DNA of 64,000 nt from Kluyveromyces lactis (Eukaryota > Ascomycota > Saccharomycetes > Saccharomycetales > Saccharomycetaceae), in contig NC_006041.1 of assembly GCF_000002515.2 (NCBI RefSeq), positions 1,612,001 to 1,676,000 of the forward strand. Reading direction: 5' to 3'. This document shows, one piece after another, positions 37,559-48,598 of this stretch. Every line of letters begins with the position of its first letter. Position 1 is the first letter of the stretch. The notes beneath the pieces were generated by a model, which did no database searches, was not told the origin of the DNA, and was given only the letters and a program-made list of their open reading frames with translations. Both the position numbers and the translations under genes were made by a program.

Positions 37559-39948
37559 GACTCTATCAATTTCACCAAATTAAATATAATGATTATCCCA
37601 ATGATGAACCGTTATTTTAAAGGGAACCCCACAATCGATCGATCTAAAAGAGAAAATAAAGTTCTCAACGACCAGAGATCCTCTAACCAAGAGATTTCAA
37701 TGAAAACGAAGCGCGGCTATGTAGAGTTAAAACCTTTGATTCAAGAACTGTTCAAGTTCGACCAGTCTTCGTGATTCTAACTTTTCTTTAAATCTAACTT
37801 TAAATCTTACTTTAAAAGTACGGCCTCAGGACTGCAAGTGATTGATGCACTTTTTTTCCGTTTAAAGTCTCGAGGACATTTGCTTAAGTAATTTCGTTCT
37901 GAGATTTGGAAAGGCTCAAGCACAATGAAACAAAATTTTCTACACCTAAACACCTGCACACCTCGTACCTGCGTGATCTGAACAAACTCTAACTTCACTC
38001 TAGCTTCTCTTTGAAATGAGAGCGAATAAATATTCACTGAAATTCACTCTCCTTGCGCTGTCAATTATGAGAGGGCTATATATTAAATGGCTGCATCCAC
38101 ATATTGCACAAGACAAGCTTCCTCGTTTCTCTAGTCTACCTCATATACTTTCTTTTTTTCTTTTTCCGGTTTTAATTTGGGTTTTTAAGTGGATCATGCT
38201 CGAAGCTCGAAGATGCACACGGCTGAACCGTGTTGAAAGAGAGAGACAAGGGAAAAACCAGTGTAGTTTCCGTAGTACCAAGGCTAAGCCAAACCGGTGG
38301 GGTACTCTAAGGAATGGAGGGAGAAATGGGAAAAAAAGAAAAACAGGGGCTGAATTAGGCAAAATAATCCACTAGGAAGAATGGTAGTTATGTATGTATT
38401 TATCTGTGTCATCGAGAGGTATTTTTTCAATTTTAACTTCTTTTTTTTGTTTTTCCTTTTGTTCCTCTCAGTGTCTGTGAGGGAAAAACTGGGAGCGATG
38501 TAGTAGCTTTTGAAATACGTAATCTTCAAGATCCCATTAGTTTTTGATTATCTTATCCAAGACAGGGACACAGGTATGTTTCATTTGGTGCCTGCGGCAC
38601 TAATTTTTCTTGGTTTACTTGTATTTCAGTCTTTTGACTATTAATGCTTCTGCTATCCTGCTGGGCCTAAAATTTGCCTGCCCTTGCTGTTTGACGAACG
38701 GAAACCAAGAGCGAAAAAATCAGACTACTGACAGGGTTCAGTTATGGCAATTTTTTCTATTAATTCTAGCTTTGAAAAACGGGCCGGTATCATAGTAAGT
38801 TATTTTACAGACCTAGGCTTTTCGCTGACGTGGTATTTATTCTCATTTCTTAGAAAGATTCGCACGGGGTTAATGATTGGGATGGAGCTAGGTGATACTC
38901 CTTACTCTATTCATTCTCGGTGGAAACTGAAGAGTGATCGATACACGAACAACTCACGATGATGGGTTTACGGGTCTTCCGATCATATCTCCTCGTATGT
39001 GTTTGTGATCAGATTCTTTTAGTTTGCTTGGCGTCCTTGAATCATTCATATTCGGAGCGCGGAGAGGGCGAAGTTTCAAATAACTGGTGTGATTAACGAT
39101 TCGGATAGATAGGCAAGAACTAAGATGAGCACAATGGTTGCAAACTAGCTGCAAGGGCTGCTTCCTTGCTCTTCATATGTGAACGAAACTAAAACAAACC
39201 TTGACACGTTTTTTCCTTTTTCTACGCCCGTTTCTACGCCAAGTTTATCTTAATTCGTAGTCTGCACTGAAAAAGGAAAAAAAAGAAGGTCTTTAATACC
39301 TCAGGGCAAATTTAGGCTACGAACTACGAATCAGCAGAATGCGACTGAAAAGGGTGTTTGCTATATGAATCAAATCGCCTACCTTAGCGTCGGTCTTTCA
39401 TGAGAATAATCCTTGAGGGTAACTAGGTAAATTGTTTAGGTGCAAATCTGTATGTCATTCTTGCTTTTCATATCTTGTTCAAAGTGTGACAGTGCACCCT
39501 ATGTGCTGACCACCACTGGGAGCTGTAAATAAACCATTAAGGTTGATAAAGCACCACTGTTGAACGTCTTTTTAACAACCGAAGCTATGATAACTTCCCA
39601 TTGATGTAATTAGACAGTTACATCAGAAGAATGTACCTTCAAAAGCTTAAATCGTTCATGCACAATAGAAGAGAAAGGGAACACAAAAAAAAAAAAAAAA
39701 TAGAAAAAAAAAAAAAGATAAGACCCTGCATACATTTTAAGGGTTCCAGTTTCTCTAGGGCACATGCTACAAATTTCTTATACAATAGCCCGTTAGGAAC
39801 ATCCTCGTGGAATGTAAGCCATTTCAAAAGAATAGAGTACTTTTATTTATTGCGTTAAACCCTCTTTCCGTGTGGTTATGTACATATCTGTGCTCTGCAT
39901 GGAAAAACATCTGCAAACCATTGCAGTGTAGGCTGTAAGGTCCTCAGA
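37559..39948. other. 2.4-kb region without a convincing gene upstream of MOT3
   Basis: The longest non-coding stretch of the window. It contains pyrimidine tracts, a small hairpin GTGCC-TGC-GGCAC near 38588-38600, three CTACGAA motifs (39317 and 39324 direct; 39254 inverted), a repeated TTCTACGCC near 39221 and A tracts at 39686-39716. Short open frames at 37589 (61 codons, only 31 bp from the MOT3 start) and 38016 (119 codons) look like chance. Possible contents are an extended MOT3 promoter, a long non-coding RNA or an unrecognised structural RNA. No tRNA or known snRNA/snoRNA was recognised by eye. Confidence 0.5.
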
Positions 39949-40596
39949 TTAAGAGGCGCCGATAACCCTGCTCATTCCAATGAGATGCTCAGAGAACTCG
40001 ACGGTAAGTTGGAACCCTAATCTTTTGTACCATCGACAGGCCACATCATTGGCAGTGAATACGCATAGTTCAATTGACGGACAGGTCAGGTCACGTGCAA
40101 GTGGGATAAGTAATCCATTGAAAATAAGAGACCCTAAGCCACGTGACTGGTATTCTCCCATCAGATGGATTTCGTATAGGAACAAACACGGCCGATTCAA
40201 TTTGGAGTGGTCCAATTCTGGATTCAATGGGTCGGATAATGCCACTGATGTAAAACCTACTATCTTAGTGGTATCTCTCTTGAACAAAACAATGTAGACT
40301 AAATCTTTATCCAGCATTTCATCCCATTTGAACCTAATCCATTTCTCGTTTCCCTTTCCTTTATCGTCATCAGTATAATTGTATATCGATGAGCCATGCA
40401 GCTCGTAGAACGTGCTCAAATTCTGTTTTATAATGGCAAGGCACTTCGGAAGTGTGGAACCAAGATAGTTTGGATCACCAGAGTGTACTCTATTACTAAA
40501 TACCTCGCACACAACATCCGAATCACCAGTGCTATTCAATTCTTGGCAGAGTACGCCTGCGACACGTCTCAAGTTTCTACTATGGTAATTGGACAT
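39949..40596 (-). CDS. NAT4: Histone H4/H2A N-terminal acetyltransferase Nat4 (NatD)
   Basis: A 215-residue GNAT acetyltransferase, similar to S. cerevisiae Nat4 (285 residues), which acetylates the N-terminal serine of histones H4 and H2A. The acetyl-CoA pyrophosphate loop is QSRGLG at about residues 152-157, preceded by LFLYEIHLMGEY and followed by the core helix and NDVACRWYKRLGFQ typical of GNAT proteins. KWIRFKWDEMLDKDLVYIVL matches the family. The N terminus is shorter than in S. cerevisiae; the ATG at 40596 is used because no earlier in-frame ATG is present. It corresponds to YMR069W, next to MOT3 in S. cerevisiae too, and is divergent from NEM1 with 295 bp between starts. Confidence 0.9.
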   Translation of the reverse strand: MSNYHSRNLRRVAGVLCQELNSTGDSDVVCEVFSNRVHSGDPNYLGSTLPKCLAIIKQNLSTFYELHGSSIYNYTDDDKGKGNEKWIRFKWDEMLDKDLVYIVLFKRDTTKIVGFTSVALSDPLNPELDHSKLNRPCLFLYEIHLMGEYQSRGLGSLIFNGLLIPLARDLTCPSIELCVFTANDVACRWYKRLGFQLTVEFSEHLIGMSRVIGAS

Positions 40597-40891
40597 GTCT
40601 TAAGTCCATCACAGCTGGTTATTGAAACAGAAGCTCTTTCTATTGCTATTATGCTTCACCAGCGCGTATTAAGCTCCAACTTTTCAACAGTTTTTGTTGA
40701 CATATTCCATGCCACTACATATTTGAAGCTAACCAACCGAAAATAGAAGGGAAAAAAAAGAAGTAATATATACATTCAGTGAATCGCAAATATAAGGTCA
40801 AGAACACTGAACAGTGAGACATAGTCACAATCCTTGGTAGTGGGACGTTGACCAATCAATAGGAGAGGCTTTAAAACATAGCTGTGTTCCA

Positions 40892-42016
40892 ATGAATGCG
40901 ATCTCTTTTTTGTCAAATGCACTTCCTGCTCCGCAGGAAGTGCCGATCAAAGAGAAGGAGGGTATATTAGTGGATCCGACCCCCACGAATACCCAACCGA
41001 ACAAAGTAAAAAACAAGACGACGACGGCGTCAACAACAACATCAACAACAACAACGTCAACAGCTACGAATAAAAGGAATAGACCGTTTATGAGATGGAT
41101 ATGGTGCATATTAATATTCCTACCAAACTATTTGCTAATAAAACCTATCATAACGATCTGGTACGTTATCACATTCCCATTGAATTTAATGGAAACCAAC
41201 ACGCAGGGGAACAAAGGATTGATCCAGGTAGGATCAGAAACTGACAGTAGGACCGAGAAACTATCGAAATACGTGGTAGAAGAGGATCTATCACCGACTG
41301 ATGAGATCATAATAAACCAGGATAAGATGAAACCAAGACCTATTACAGAATATTTAGGGAAATTTCATTTCCCCAAGAAATTAGTACCCCAATCAATGCT
41401 ACTTTCTACCAGTCGAAAGCTTTTAGTACTCGATCTCGATGAAACGTTGATCCATTCCATGAGTAACAGTAGATCGTTAGGGAACCCAACAGACAAGAAC
41501 CCTAGTGGCACCACACCAATGATACACCTGGTAGAGGTACGATTCCCGCAGACAAACATATCCACGTTATATAACGTTGCCAAGAGACCGTATTGCGATA
41601 TGTTTCTCCAACAGACGAGCCAATGGTACGACATTGCCATCTTCACAGCATCCATGAAAGAGTATGCAGACCCAGTAATCGACTGGCTACAACAGACGTG
41701 TTCGGTACAGTTTCACTACAGATGGTATAGAGAAGATTGCACACTTCGGCCTGGCGTCGGTTACGTGAAGGACATCGGTACCGTGGCAACCCAAATCGAA
41801 ACGTCACGTGACCTCTCTCAAATGATTATCATTGATAACAGTCCTATCAGCTACGCAATGCATCTGGACAATGCAATACAAGTACATGGTTGGATCAACG
41901 ATCCAAGCGACTCGGAACTACTACACCTATTGCCACTACTAAAGGCCATGCGTCACGTGACGGACTCTCGCTGTATACTTGCACTCAAATCAGGTAGAGC
42001 ATCGATCTCCAACTAA
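40892..42016 (+). CDS. NEM1: Nem1 phosphatase of the ER/nuclear envelope (activates lipin Pah1)
   Basis: A 374-residue HAD-type phosphatase (446 in S. cerevisiae). The catalytic DxDxT is at D181 and D183 in LLVLDLDETLIHSM, followed by the FCP1-like features VAKRPYCDMFLQQTSQWYDIAIFTAS and MIIIDNSPISYAMHLDNAI. A hydrophobic region at about 68-97 is the membrane anchor. With Spo7 it dephosphorylates the lipin Pah1, controlling triacylglycerol synthesis and nuclear membrane growth. The threonine-rich N terminus (TTTASTTTSTTTT) is low complexity. The reading frame ends 933 bp before MAE1. Confidence 0.95.
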   Translation: MNAISFLSNALPAPQEVPIKEKEGILVDPTPTNTQPNKVKNKTTTASTTTSTTTTSTATNKRNRPFMRWIWCILIFLPNYLLIKPIITIWYVITFPLNLMETNTQGNKGLIQVGSETDSRTEKLSKYVVEEDLSPTDEIIINQDKMKPRPITEYLGKFHFPKKLVPQSMLLSTSRKLLVLDLDETLIHSMSNSRSLGNPTDKNPSGTTPMIHLVEVRFPQTNISTLYNVAKRPYCDMFLQQTSQWYDIAIFTASMKEYADPVIDWLQQTCSVQFHYRWYREDCTLRPGVGYVKDIGTVATQIETSRDLSQMIIIDNSPISYAMHLDNAIQVHGWINDPSDSELLHLLPLLKAMRHVTDSRCILALKSGRASISN

Positions 42017-42779
42017 CAGTGTTATTACCCTGTCCATAATATAGTACTAATTTGTAGAGATGCGAATATGTAGACAAGCGATTTAGGAACCGAAAGTAAT
42101 CCCTGAACCGGCATCCAGAAAAGAAAAAGAAAAGGGCTATGTTCCTCCAATTACTCCAATTATTCCGAATGCACCCGAACACCCAGACACGCCACTAGTG
42201 GCATACCTCGGATCAGACCGGATACGGAATACATACGCGCTGCGACACTGCTCTCCAATTTTCCACTGTACCACGTGACGCTTGATAGTTTTTTTTTTTT
42301 TCTTCACTCCTTTCGACCACGCGCTACTGGATCTTCTGCGGCGACCGCATTCTGTTCTTCCTTTCTTTCCCTCACTTTGATGCGATTCTAACAAGGCGCC
42401 AGTCTTTAACTTGGCGCTGTACACCTTCACAAGGTGTGTCTACTTGGTTAATACGTTGACCGAATTACGGTTTGTGTTAGGATATGGATCGTTAATAGCA
42501 TATAGGCGTATTGTATAAGCCTGTGTCTTTGTGTTGTATGAGTAATAAATCCTCTTCTGTTCTGTACTGTGCTGCTGTTTCTAACTGTCGAGGATTCCAT
42601 TTTCGCGAAGATAGCGATTTTAAATACCTTCTTGTTTCTTTATTTCACTAATTGTTCCGTTGTAACTTGTAACTTGCTAGCGATTTTTGACTTAGCTGCC
42701 ACTCTGATATGTTGCCAGTAATTCATTTGTTGGAGTTCTAAGCTGCAACCTGTAAGCTGTAAATATCGGCAATCAATAT

Positions 42780-42816
<37 letters not shown>

Positions 42817-42949
42817 TAAGGTAGACTAATTTTGTTGTTAAAAGTGGAAATATATCTCTTGATAGGATTTTTTCAGACTCATCATCACTCATTAGGTTTG
42901 ATTTGGAAGAAAGACATCCGGCGTCAAGAAACCACATCCCATTTGAACA
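42017..42949. promoter_or_regulatory. Region upstream of MAE1
   Basis: 933 bp containing a CACGTG at 42272-42277, an 11-T tract at about 42290, an alternating (AT)n stretch at 42780-42810 about 140 bp before the MAE1 ATG that can act as a TATA region, and repeated TTGTAACTTG near 42660. No gene was recognised. Confidence 0.5.
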
Positions 42950-44872
42950 ATGATTAAACTTCCCGCTAAACTGCTTGGTTCCAGATTTTATTCTTCTGTA
43001 ACCAACCAGAATCGTTATTCTGTCACTAGGCACAATGCTCCAAAGAAATGTCCAGAGTCCGGCCATTACAATAAAATTCCAATTGGCAAAGAAGCTGCTA
43101 GGTTACAATCCCAACCTAAAGTGACTAGACTGTCTGTCGATGGACCAATTGAATGTCCTTTGGAAGGTTTCCAATTGTTGAATTCACCATTGTTCAATAA
43201 GGGATCGGCTTTCACTTTGGAAGAAAGAAAGGCATTCGGTCTAGATGGGTTGCTACCACCACAAGTGAACACCTTGGATGAACAAGTGGAAAGAGCTTAC
43301 AAGCAACTCTGTTACTTGAAGACCCCATTGGCTAAGAACGATTTCATGACTTCGATGAGAGTGCAGAACAAGGTTCTTTTCTTCGAATTGGTCAGAAGAC
43401 ACATTAGACAACTGGTACCGATCATTTATACCCCAACTGAAGGTGATGCCATTGCTGCATACTCTCACAGATTTAGGAAACCTGAAGGTGTCTTCTTAGA
43501 CATTACCGAGCCAGACAGTATTGATTCTCGGTTGGCTGCTTACGGTGAGGATAAGGACGTTGACTATGTTGTCGTCTCTGATGGTGAAGGTATTCTAGGT
43601 ATCGGTGATCAAGGTATCGGTGCTATCAGAATCGCTATCTCGAAATTGGCATTAATGACCCTTTGTGGTGGTGTCCACCCAGGTAGAGTGATGCCAGTTG
43701 CATTAGATGTTGGTACTAATAACAAGCAATTGGCTAGAGACGAATTGTACATGGGTAACAGATTCAGTCGTATTCGTGGTAAACAATATGATCAATTTTT
43801 GGACAAGTTCATCAAGGCTTTGAAACATAGATTCCCAAATGCAGTGCTACATTTCGAAGATTTCGGTGTAACTACTGCTAGAACTTTATTAGAACGTTAC
43901 AGAAACGAATTACCATGTTTCAACGATGATATCCAGGGTACTGGTGCCGTTGTTATGGCCTCTTTCATCGCTGCTCTAAAACATACCAATAGAGAATTGG
44001 TGGATTCGAGGATCTTGGTTTATGGTGCTGGTTCCGCTGGTTTAGGTATCGCTGATCAAATAGTTAATCATATGGTCACTCACGGCTGTACTCCAGAGGA
44101 GGCAAGAGCCAAGATTTATCTAATGGACAGAAAGGGTTTGATTCTAGATACCATGGAAAATGACTCTAATCCAGCCCAATTTTTATACGCCAAACCAAGT
44201 GAAAACTGGGAAGGTGCCAACACACAGTCATTGGTGGATGTTGTATCAAAGGTAAAACCAACCTGTTTGATTGGTTGTTCAACCCAAGCAGGTGCCTTCA
44301 ACAAGGTTGTCGTAGAAGAAATGTACAAACATAACCCAAGACCTATCATTTTCCCACTTTCAAACCCAACAAGACTACATGAAGCTGTACCAGAAGATTT
44401 ACTGAAATGGACAAACTACGATGCTCTTGTCGCTACTGGTTCTCCATTCCCACCTGTAGATGGATACCGTATCTCAGAGAACAACAACTGTTTCTCTTTC
44501 CCAGGTATCGGTCTAGGTGCTGTTCTATCGCGTGCTAAGGTCATCTCAGATAAGATGATCAGTGCCGCAGTGGATCAATTAGCTGATTTGTCACCATTGA
44601 AACCAGGTGACTCTAAACCAGGTTTGTTGCCACCTCTTGAAGAAATCAACGACACCTCCGCTAGAGTCGCTACCGCTGTCATCCTACAAGCTCTTGAAGA
44701 GGGTTCTGCAAGAATTGAAGAAGAAAACGTTCCAGGTACAGATAAAAAGGTTCAAGTCCCAAGAGATTTCAACAAATGTCTTGAATGGGTTATCAAACAA
44801 ATGTGGAAGCCAGAATATAGACCGTTGATAAAGGTGGAACATGATCCTGCGGTACATACCCACCAATTCTGA
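42950..44872 (+). CDS. MAE1: Mitochondrial malic enzyme Mae1
   Basis: A 640-residue malic enzyme that decarboxylates malate to pyruvate in the mitochondrial matrix, giving NAD(P)H. The N terminus MIKLPAKLLGSRFYSSVTNQ is a matrix presequence. The family tyrosine is in VPIIYTPTEGDAI, the substrate/metal region in CGGVHPGRVMPVALDVGTNN, FEDFGVTTARTLLERY and CFNDDIQGTGAVV, and the dinucleotide fold in VYGAGSAGLGIADQIV. Codon use is biased, indicating good expression. It corresponds to YKL029C (669 residues) and precedes TFA1 (YKL028W), though its strand relative to TFA1 is the opposite of S. cerevisiae, implying a single-gene inversion in one lineage. Confidence 0.97.
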   Translation: MIKLPAKLLGSRFYSSVTNQNRYSVTRHNAPKKCPESGHYNKIPIGKEAARLQSQPKVTRLSVDGPIECPLEGFQLLNSPLFNKGSAFTLEERKAFGLDGLLPPQVNTLDEQVERAYKQLCYLKTPLAKNDFMTSMRVQNKVLFFELVRRHIRQLVPIIYTPTEGDAIAAYSHRFRKPEGVFLDITEPDSIDSRLAAYGEDKDVDYVVVSDGEGILGIGDQGIGAIRIAISKLALMTLCGGVHPGRVMPVALDVGTNNKQLARDELYMGNRFSRIRGKQYDQFLDKFIKALKHRFPNAVLHFEDFGVTTARTLLERYRNELPCFNDDIQGTGAVVMASFIAALKHTNRELVDSRILVYGAGSAGLGIADQIVNHMVTHGCTPEEARAKIYLMDRKGLILDTMENDSNPAQFLYAKPSENWEGANTQSLVDVVSKVKPTCLIGCSTQAGAFNKVVVEEMYKHNPRPIIFPLSNPTRLHEAVPEDLLKWTNYDALVATGSPFPPVDGYRISENNNCFSFPGIGLGAVLSRAKVISDKMISAAVDQLADLSPLKPGDSKPGLLPPLEEINDTSARVATAVILQALEEGSARIEEENVPGTDKKVQVPRDFNKCLEWVIKQMWKPEYRPLIKVEHDPAVHTHQF

Positions 44873-45393
44873 ACCATTCTAGCGTCCTATTTCAATCACT
44901 AATTATTATTCGTTTCAATAGGAAACGTGACTTATCTCTTAAAAGGAGAGTGCCGTTTCCTTAACACGATACCTAGAGTAGACTGGATTCCGTCAAAATA
45001 GAAATGCGTATCTAAACCACATTCAGTTGCACTAAAGTTTTACAAAATCGAATACTTTTTTGAACTGCTCAGTTTAAGCATTCCTAAACTGTATTTGTAC
45101 CTTATAGAAATAAAAAAAACACTTTGATATCTAGATACTACAGTATATACTTATGTCAATACTTATTAAAACCCTTAGGTCCCTTATCTTAATCATGATG
45201 CAGATAGTATCTGTTGTAAAGGCCTTGCTCTACATTCCTCTTCTCGGTTAAACATGAATAAAGTGTGAAAAAAAAAAGAATAAAGATACAGATCAATTCA
45301 ACTTATAAATCAAGAAGCTGCCTAAGAAATAAGTGGTATAACATCCGACTATTTAAAGCCACAGACTGCTGCACACTTTGAACAACATCAGAG
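44873..45393. promoter_or_regulatory. MAE1-TFA1 intergenic region
   Basis: 521 bp between two plus-strand genes. It includes A tracts near 45111 and 45266 and a TATAAAT at about 45304. Nothing else was recognised. Confidence 0.4.
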
Positions 45394-46349
45394 ATGGACA
45401 AGCCTATCGAAGAGACCATCAAAGCGTTACTCAGTTTTGTCATTCGTCAATTCTATCCGAATTCATATGTGTTGGTCTTGGATGCCATCATGTTCCATTC
45501 TGTGTTATCAGAAGAGGATTTGGCGCACTTACTAGGAATCAAGAGACCGGAGTTACGTTCTCTCATTACAGTTCTACTAGAAGATCGCATTCTGGCTCGT
45601 CATTCACAGCAGGAATTTGCTGTGAACTCACGTAGTGTTAAAAGATACTACTATTATATCAAATATCCTCAGGCTATCGATGCAATTAAGTGGAAAGTGC
45701 ATCAGATCGTCGCAAAACTAAAAGATGACTTGGATAAGAACAGTACTCCGCAAGGTTATATTTGTCCATTATGTTCTACGCGTTTCACTCAGTTGGAAGC
45801 TATTGCATTGCTAAATTACGAAAGAACGCAGTTTGTATGTTCATTATGTGAAGAACCGTTGGTTGAAGATGATTCAGGGAAACGTAGTAAGGAAAAACAA
45901 GGAAGGCTAAATAGATTAATGGATCAAGTGCAACCAATCATTGATTATTTAAAAAAAATCGACGATAATATGATCGAAGAAAACACTTTCGAGACAGCGT
46001 TGGCTAGATTGATTCCACCACAGAACAACTCCGTTGCGCAGTACACATTGAATCCAAGAGCACGTAAATCCAGAATGTTTGTTCCCGGGGATGTCACCAT
46101 GGGTAACGATAATAGTAGGAAAGCTGGTGTTAAATCACAGGCTACATTACATGTTAATATTACTACTCAATACGATGAATTGTATCAACAAGATCAACAA
46201 GAGAAACAGGCAGAAGAGAAAAGAAAGCAAAACGCTCTACCTGCATGGCATGAGAAGAGTACTATTGGTGAATCTGCTTTGGGTAACCTAAGAGATGAGT
46301 ATGACATGTCTTCCGGTATCAAGATAGAAAATGATGAAGAAACTGAAGG

Positions 46350-46392
<43 letters not shown>

Positions 46393-46986
46393 GATAACAA
46401 TAATGAAGGTTTCGACGAGGGCGATTACGAACAACAAGATCAATCTCAACAACAAGACGGATCACAAGATCAACAACAGCAACAATACCAACAACCTATC
46501 ATCAGGTCCACATTAACAGACGAACAAATGAAAGAAAGAGAAGCGGAGCGTACGCTTGCGGAATACTATGCTCAACTTGCGAGAAAAAACGCAGATGAAG
46601 ACGACGACATGGATGACGATGAAGATGAGGACGATTTCGAAGATGTCCAGGATGATGTGGACGATGATGCAGATGATGCGGATGATGTGGAAAATGAATC
46701 TTCTGATGAAGCAGTCAAACAATCCGATGAGGACAAAATAGAATCAACAACCTCTCCTGACGAGAAAGCATCATCTGCGAAGACACAAGATGATGATGAT
46801 GATGATAATGATGACGATGACGACGATGATATGGCTGAGTTAGAAGACATAGAATTGGAATCTGTGAAAGGAGAAGATAACACAGTACCGGGAGACTCCA
46901 AATCTCCAGGGGCGACGGAAAAGAAGCAGACTAATGGAGGAGATGATGAAGATGATGATGGAGAAGGAGAATTTGAAGATGTTTAA
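45394..46986 (+). CDS. TFA1: TFIIE large subunit Tfa1
   Basis: The alpha subunit of general transcription factor TFIIE, 530 residues (482 in S. cerevisiae), which recruits TFIIH to RNA polymerase II pre-initiation complexes. The N-terminal winged helix is at about 8-95 (VLVLDAIMFHSVLSEEDLAH), followed by YYYIKYPQAIDAIKWKVHQI and the zinc ribbon C125-x2-C128 / C149-x2-C152 (CPLCSTRFTQ, CSLCEEPLVEDD). The C-terminal half has a glutamine tract (about 319-334) and long Asp/Glu stretches ending GEFEDV, the same end as S. cerevisiae. Extra length comes from the Q tract and acidic repeats. It corresponds to YKL028W. Confidence 0.97.
46352..46391 (+). repeat. CAA microsatellite in TFA1
   Basis: About 13 CAA codons in a row, followed by a more degenerate CAA/CAG region to about 46495. 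It encodes the polyglutamine linker between the zinc ribbon half and the acidic tail. Confidence 0.9.
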
Positions 46987-47257
46987 AACATAAAAAACAA
47001 CCAGTTATTTCATCAAGAAACATAGAACCAAGAGCCTCGCGATGTACATGTCTACGTAGGGTATGTATATATAGCATCTTCGATCATCCTCATTCACGTG
47101 ATCACTATCTTTTCTTCTTTTCATTTGATTACCAAATTGAAAACTTTCAGATCAGGGCTTGCATCCAGCAACCTCATCGCATCACTAACGAGAACCGACT
47201 TGTAAAAAAGTTTAACAGCTTGTCCTAATCCAGGTTCTGACGGCATTTATTCCAGTG

Positions 47258-48598
47258 ATGGGTAACGATAATTGGAGAGTTATTGCTAGCACTGCGGCTA
47301 TTACTTTTGCCGGTGTGAAGTTTATCGATTTGGCTATCAAGTCTTGGAATAAACGCACTGCAGCATCTTACTCGGGTTCAGACAATGAAAAAGATGTGAA
47401 ACTAGCCAAGCGGCTAAGGGAGACTAGAGAATACGATAATTTGCTTTACAGGGAGCAACTTGCTCGTAATTATGCTTTCTTAGGCGAAGAAGGTATGGAA
47501 AAATTGAAGGAACAGTATTTTATTGTCGTTGGTGCTGGTGGTGTCGGTTCATGGGTCGTTACCATGTTGGTGAGATCTGGTGCCTGCCGTATTAAAATTA
47601 TCGATTTTGACCAAGTTTCTCTATCCTCTTTGAATAGACACAGTTGTGCTGACTTGTACGATGTTGGTTTATCGAAAGTGAACGTTTTAAGAGATCATTT
47701 ACAAAAGATCGCCCCATGGTGTAACATCGAAGTCTGTAATGAGCTTTGGAACAAAGAAAATGCCGATCGTTTGATTTTTGGTGATGGAACGCCCACTTTT
47801 GTCATTGATTGTATTGATAACCTTGATACTAAGGTTGATCTATTGGAATATACATACAAGAAAAACATTCCAGTCATAGCATCCATGGGAGCCGCAACTA
47901 AAAGTGATCCAACTAGAATTAATGTTGGAGATTTGACTATGACAGAAGAAGATCCACTAGCACGTACTGTTAGAAGAAGACTAAAACAAAGAGGTATCAC
48001 CAAGGGCATTCCTGCTGTCTTTAGTGCAGAGAAACCAGATCCAAAAAAGGCAAAATTATTACCGTTGCCAGAAGAAGAATTCCAGAAGGGTAATGTGGAT
48101 CAACTAAGTGCATTAAAGGATTTCCGTGTCAGAATTCTACCCGTCTTGGGAACCATGCCAGGTGTTTTTGGGTTGACTATTGCTACTTGGGTCTTATGTA
48201 AGATTAGCGGTTACCCAATGGAACCAATAGAAGGTAAGAACAGAATCAAATTGTACGATGGCATTTATCAATCCTTAGCTGGTCAAATGACGCGTATTGG
48301 TCAAAAAGACCAAAGAATTCCAATTGCACTAAGTGACATTGGATACATTGTGGAGGAAGTGTGGAGAGGTAAATCACCAATCAGTAACTATTCTACTAGG
48401 TTAACTTTATCCAAATGGGATCCAACAAAGCCAGTGAGCATTCAAAACGTCATACTGCTAACCAAAGATGAGCAAAGGGAGCATGAAGCTAGAATCTTGA
48501 ACGGTACCGAGACATTTTCTGATGTATACTCTGAAGAAGCTTTAGCAATGATTAATAAAAGGTTCCAAGAAGAGTTGTACTATTCTCAGTTCAGGTGA
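47258..48598 (+). CDS. TCD2: tRNA threonylcarbamoyladenosine dehydratase, TCD1/TCD2 ancestor type
   Basis: A 446-residue E1-like (ThiF/HesA/TcdA family) enzyme that uses ATP to cyclise t6A at position 37 of ANN-decoding tRNAs to ct6A. An N-terminal membrane segment (about 8-26) anchors it, as for the mitochondrial outer membrane Tcd1 and Tcd2. The nucleotide-binding motif is FIVVGAGGVGSWVV, followed by IIDFDQVSLSSLNRHSCA, VIDCIDNLDTKVDLLEY and VIASMGAATKSDPTRI. The start is the ATG at 47258 (an upstream in-frame GTG is ignored). Tcd1 (YHR003C) and Tcd2 (YKL027W) are genome-duplication partners; here TFA1 (YKL028W) lies on one side and LEU5 (YHR002W) on the other, so this is the single ancestral gene. 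A CACGTG at 47095-47100 lies in its short promoter. Confidence 0.93.
   Translation: MGNDNWRVIASTAAITFAGVKFIDLAIKSWNKRTAASYSGSDNEKDVKLAKRLRETREYDNLLYREQLARNYAFLGEEGMEKLKEQYFIVVGAGGVGSWVVTMLVRSGACRIKIIDFDQVSLSSLNRHSCADLYDVGLSKVNVLRDHLQKIAPWCNIEVCNELWNKENADRLIFGDGTPTFVIDCIDNLDTKVDLLEYTYKKNIPVIASMGAATKSDPTRINVGDLTMTEEDPLARTVRRRLKQRGITKGIPAVFSAEKPDPKKAKLLPLPEEEFQKGNVDQLSALKDFRVRILPVLGTMPGVFGLTIATWVLCKISGYPMEPIEGKNRIKLYDGIYQSLAGQMTRIGQKDQRIPIALSDIGYIVEEVWRGKSPISNYSTRLTLSKWDPTKPVSIQNVILLTKDEQREHEARILNGTETFSDVYSEEALAMINKRFQEELYYSQFR

Noticed and set aside
37589-38375. Small genes of 61 and 119 codons upstream of MOT3
   Set aside because: No family resemblance; composition follows the local intergenic bias, and the first begins only 31 bp from the MOT3 start in the divergent direction.
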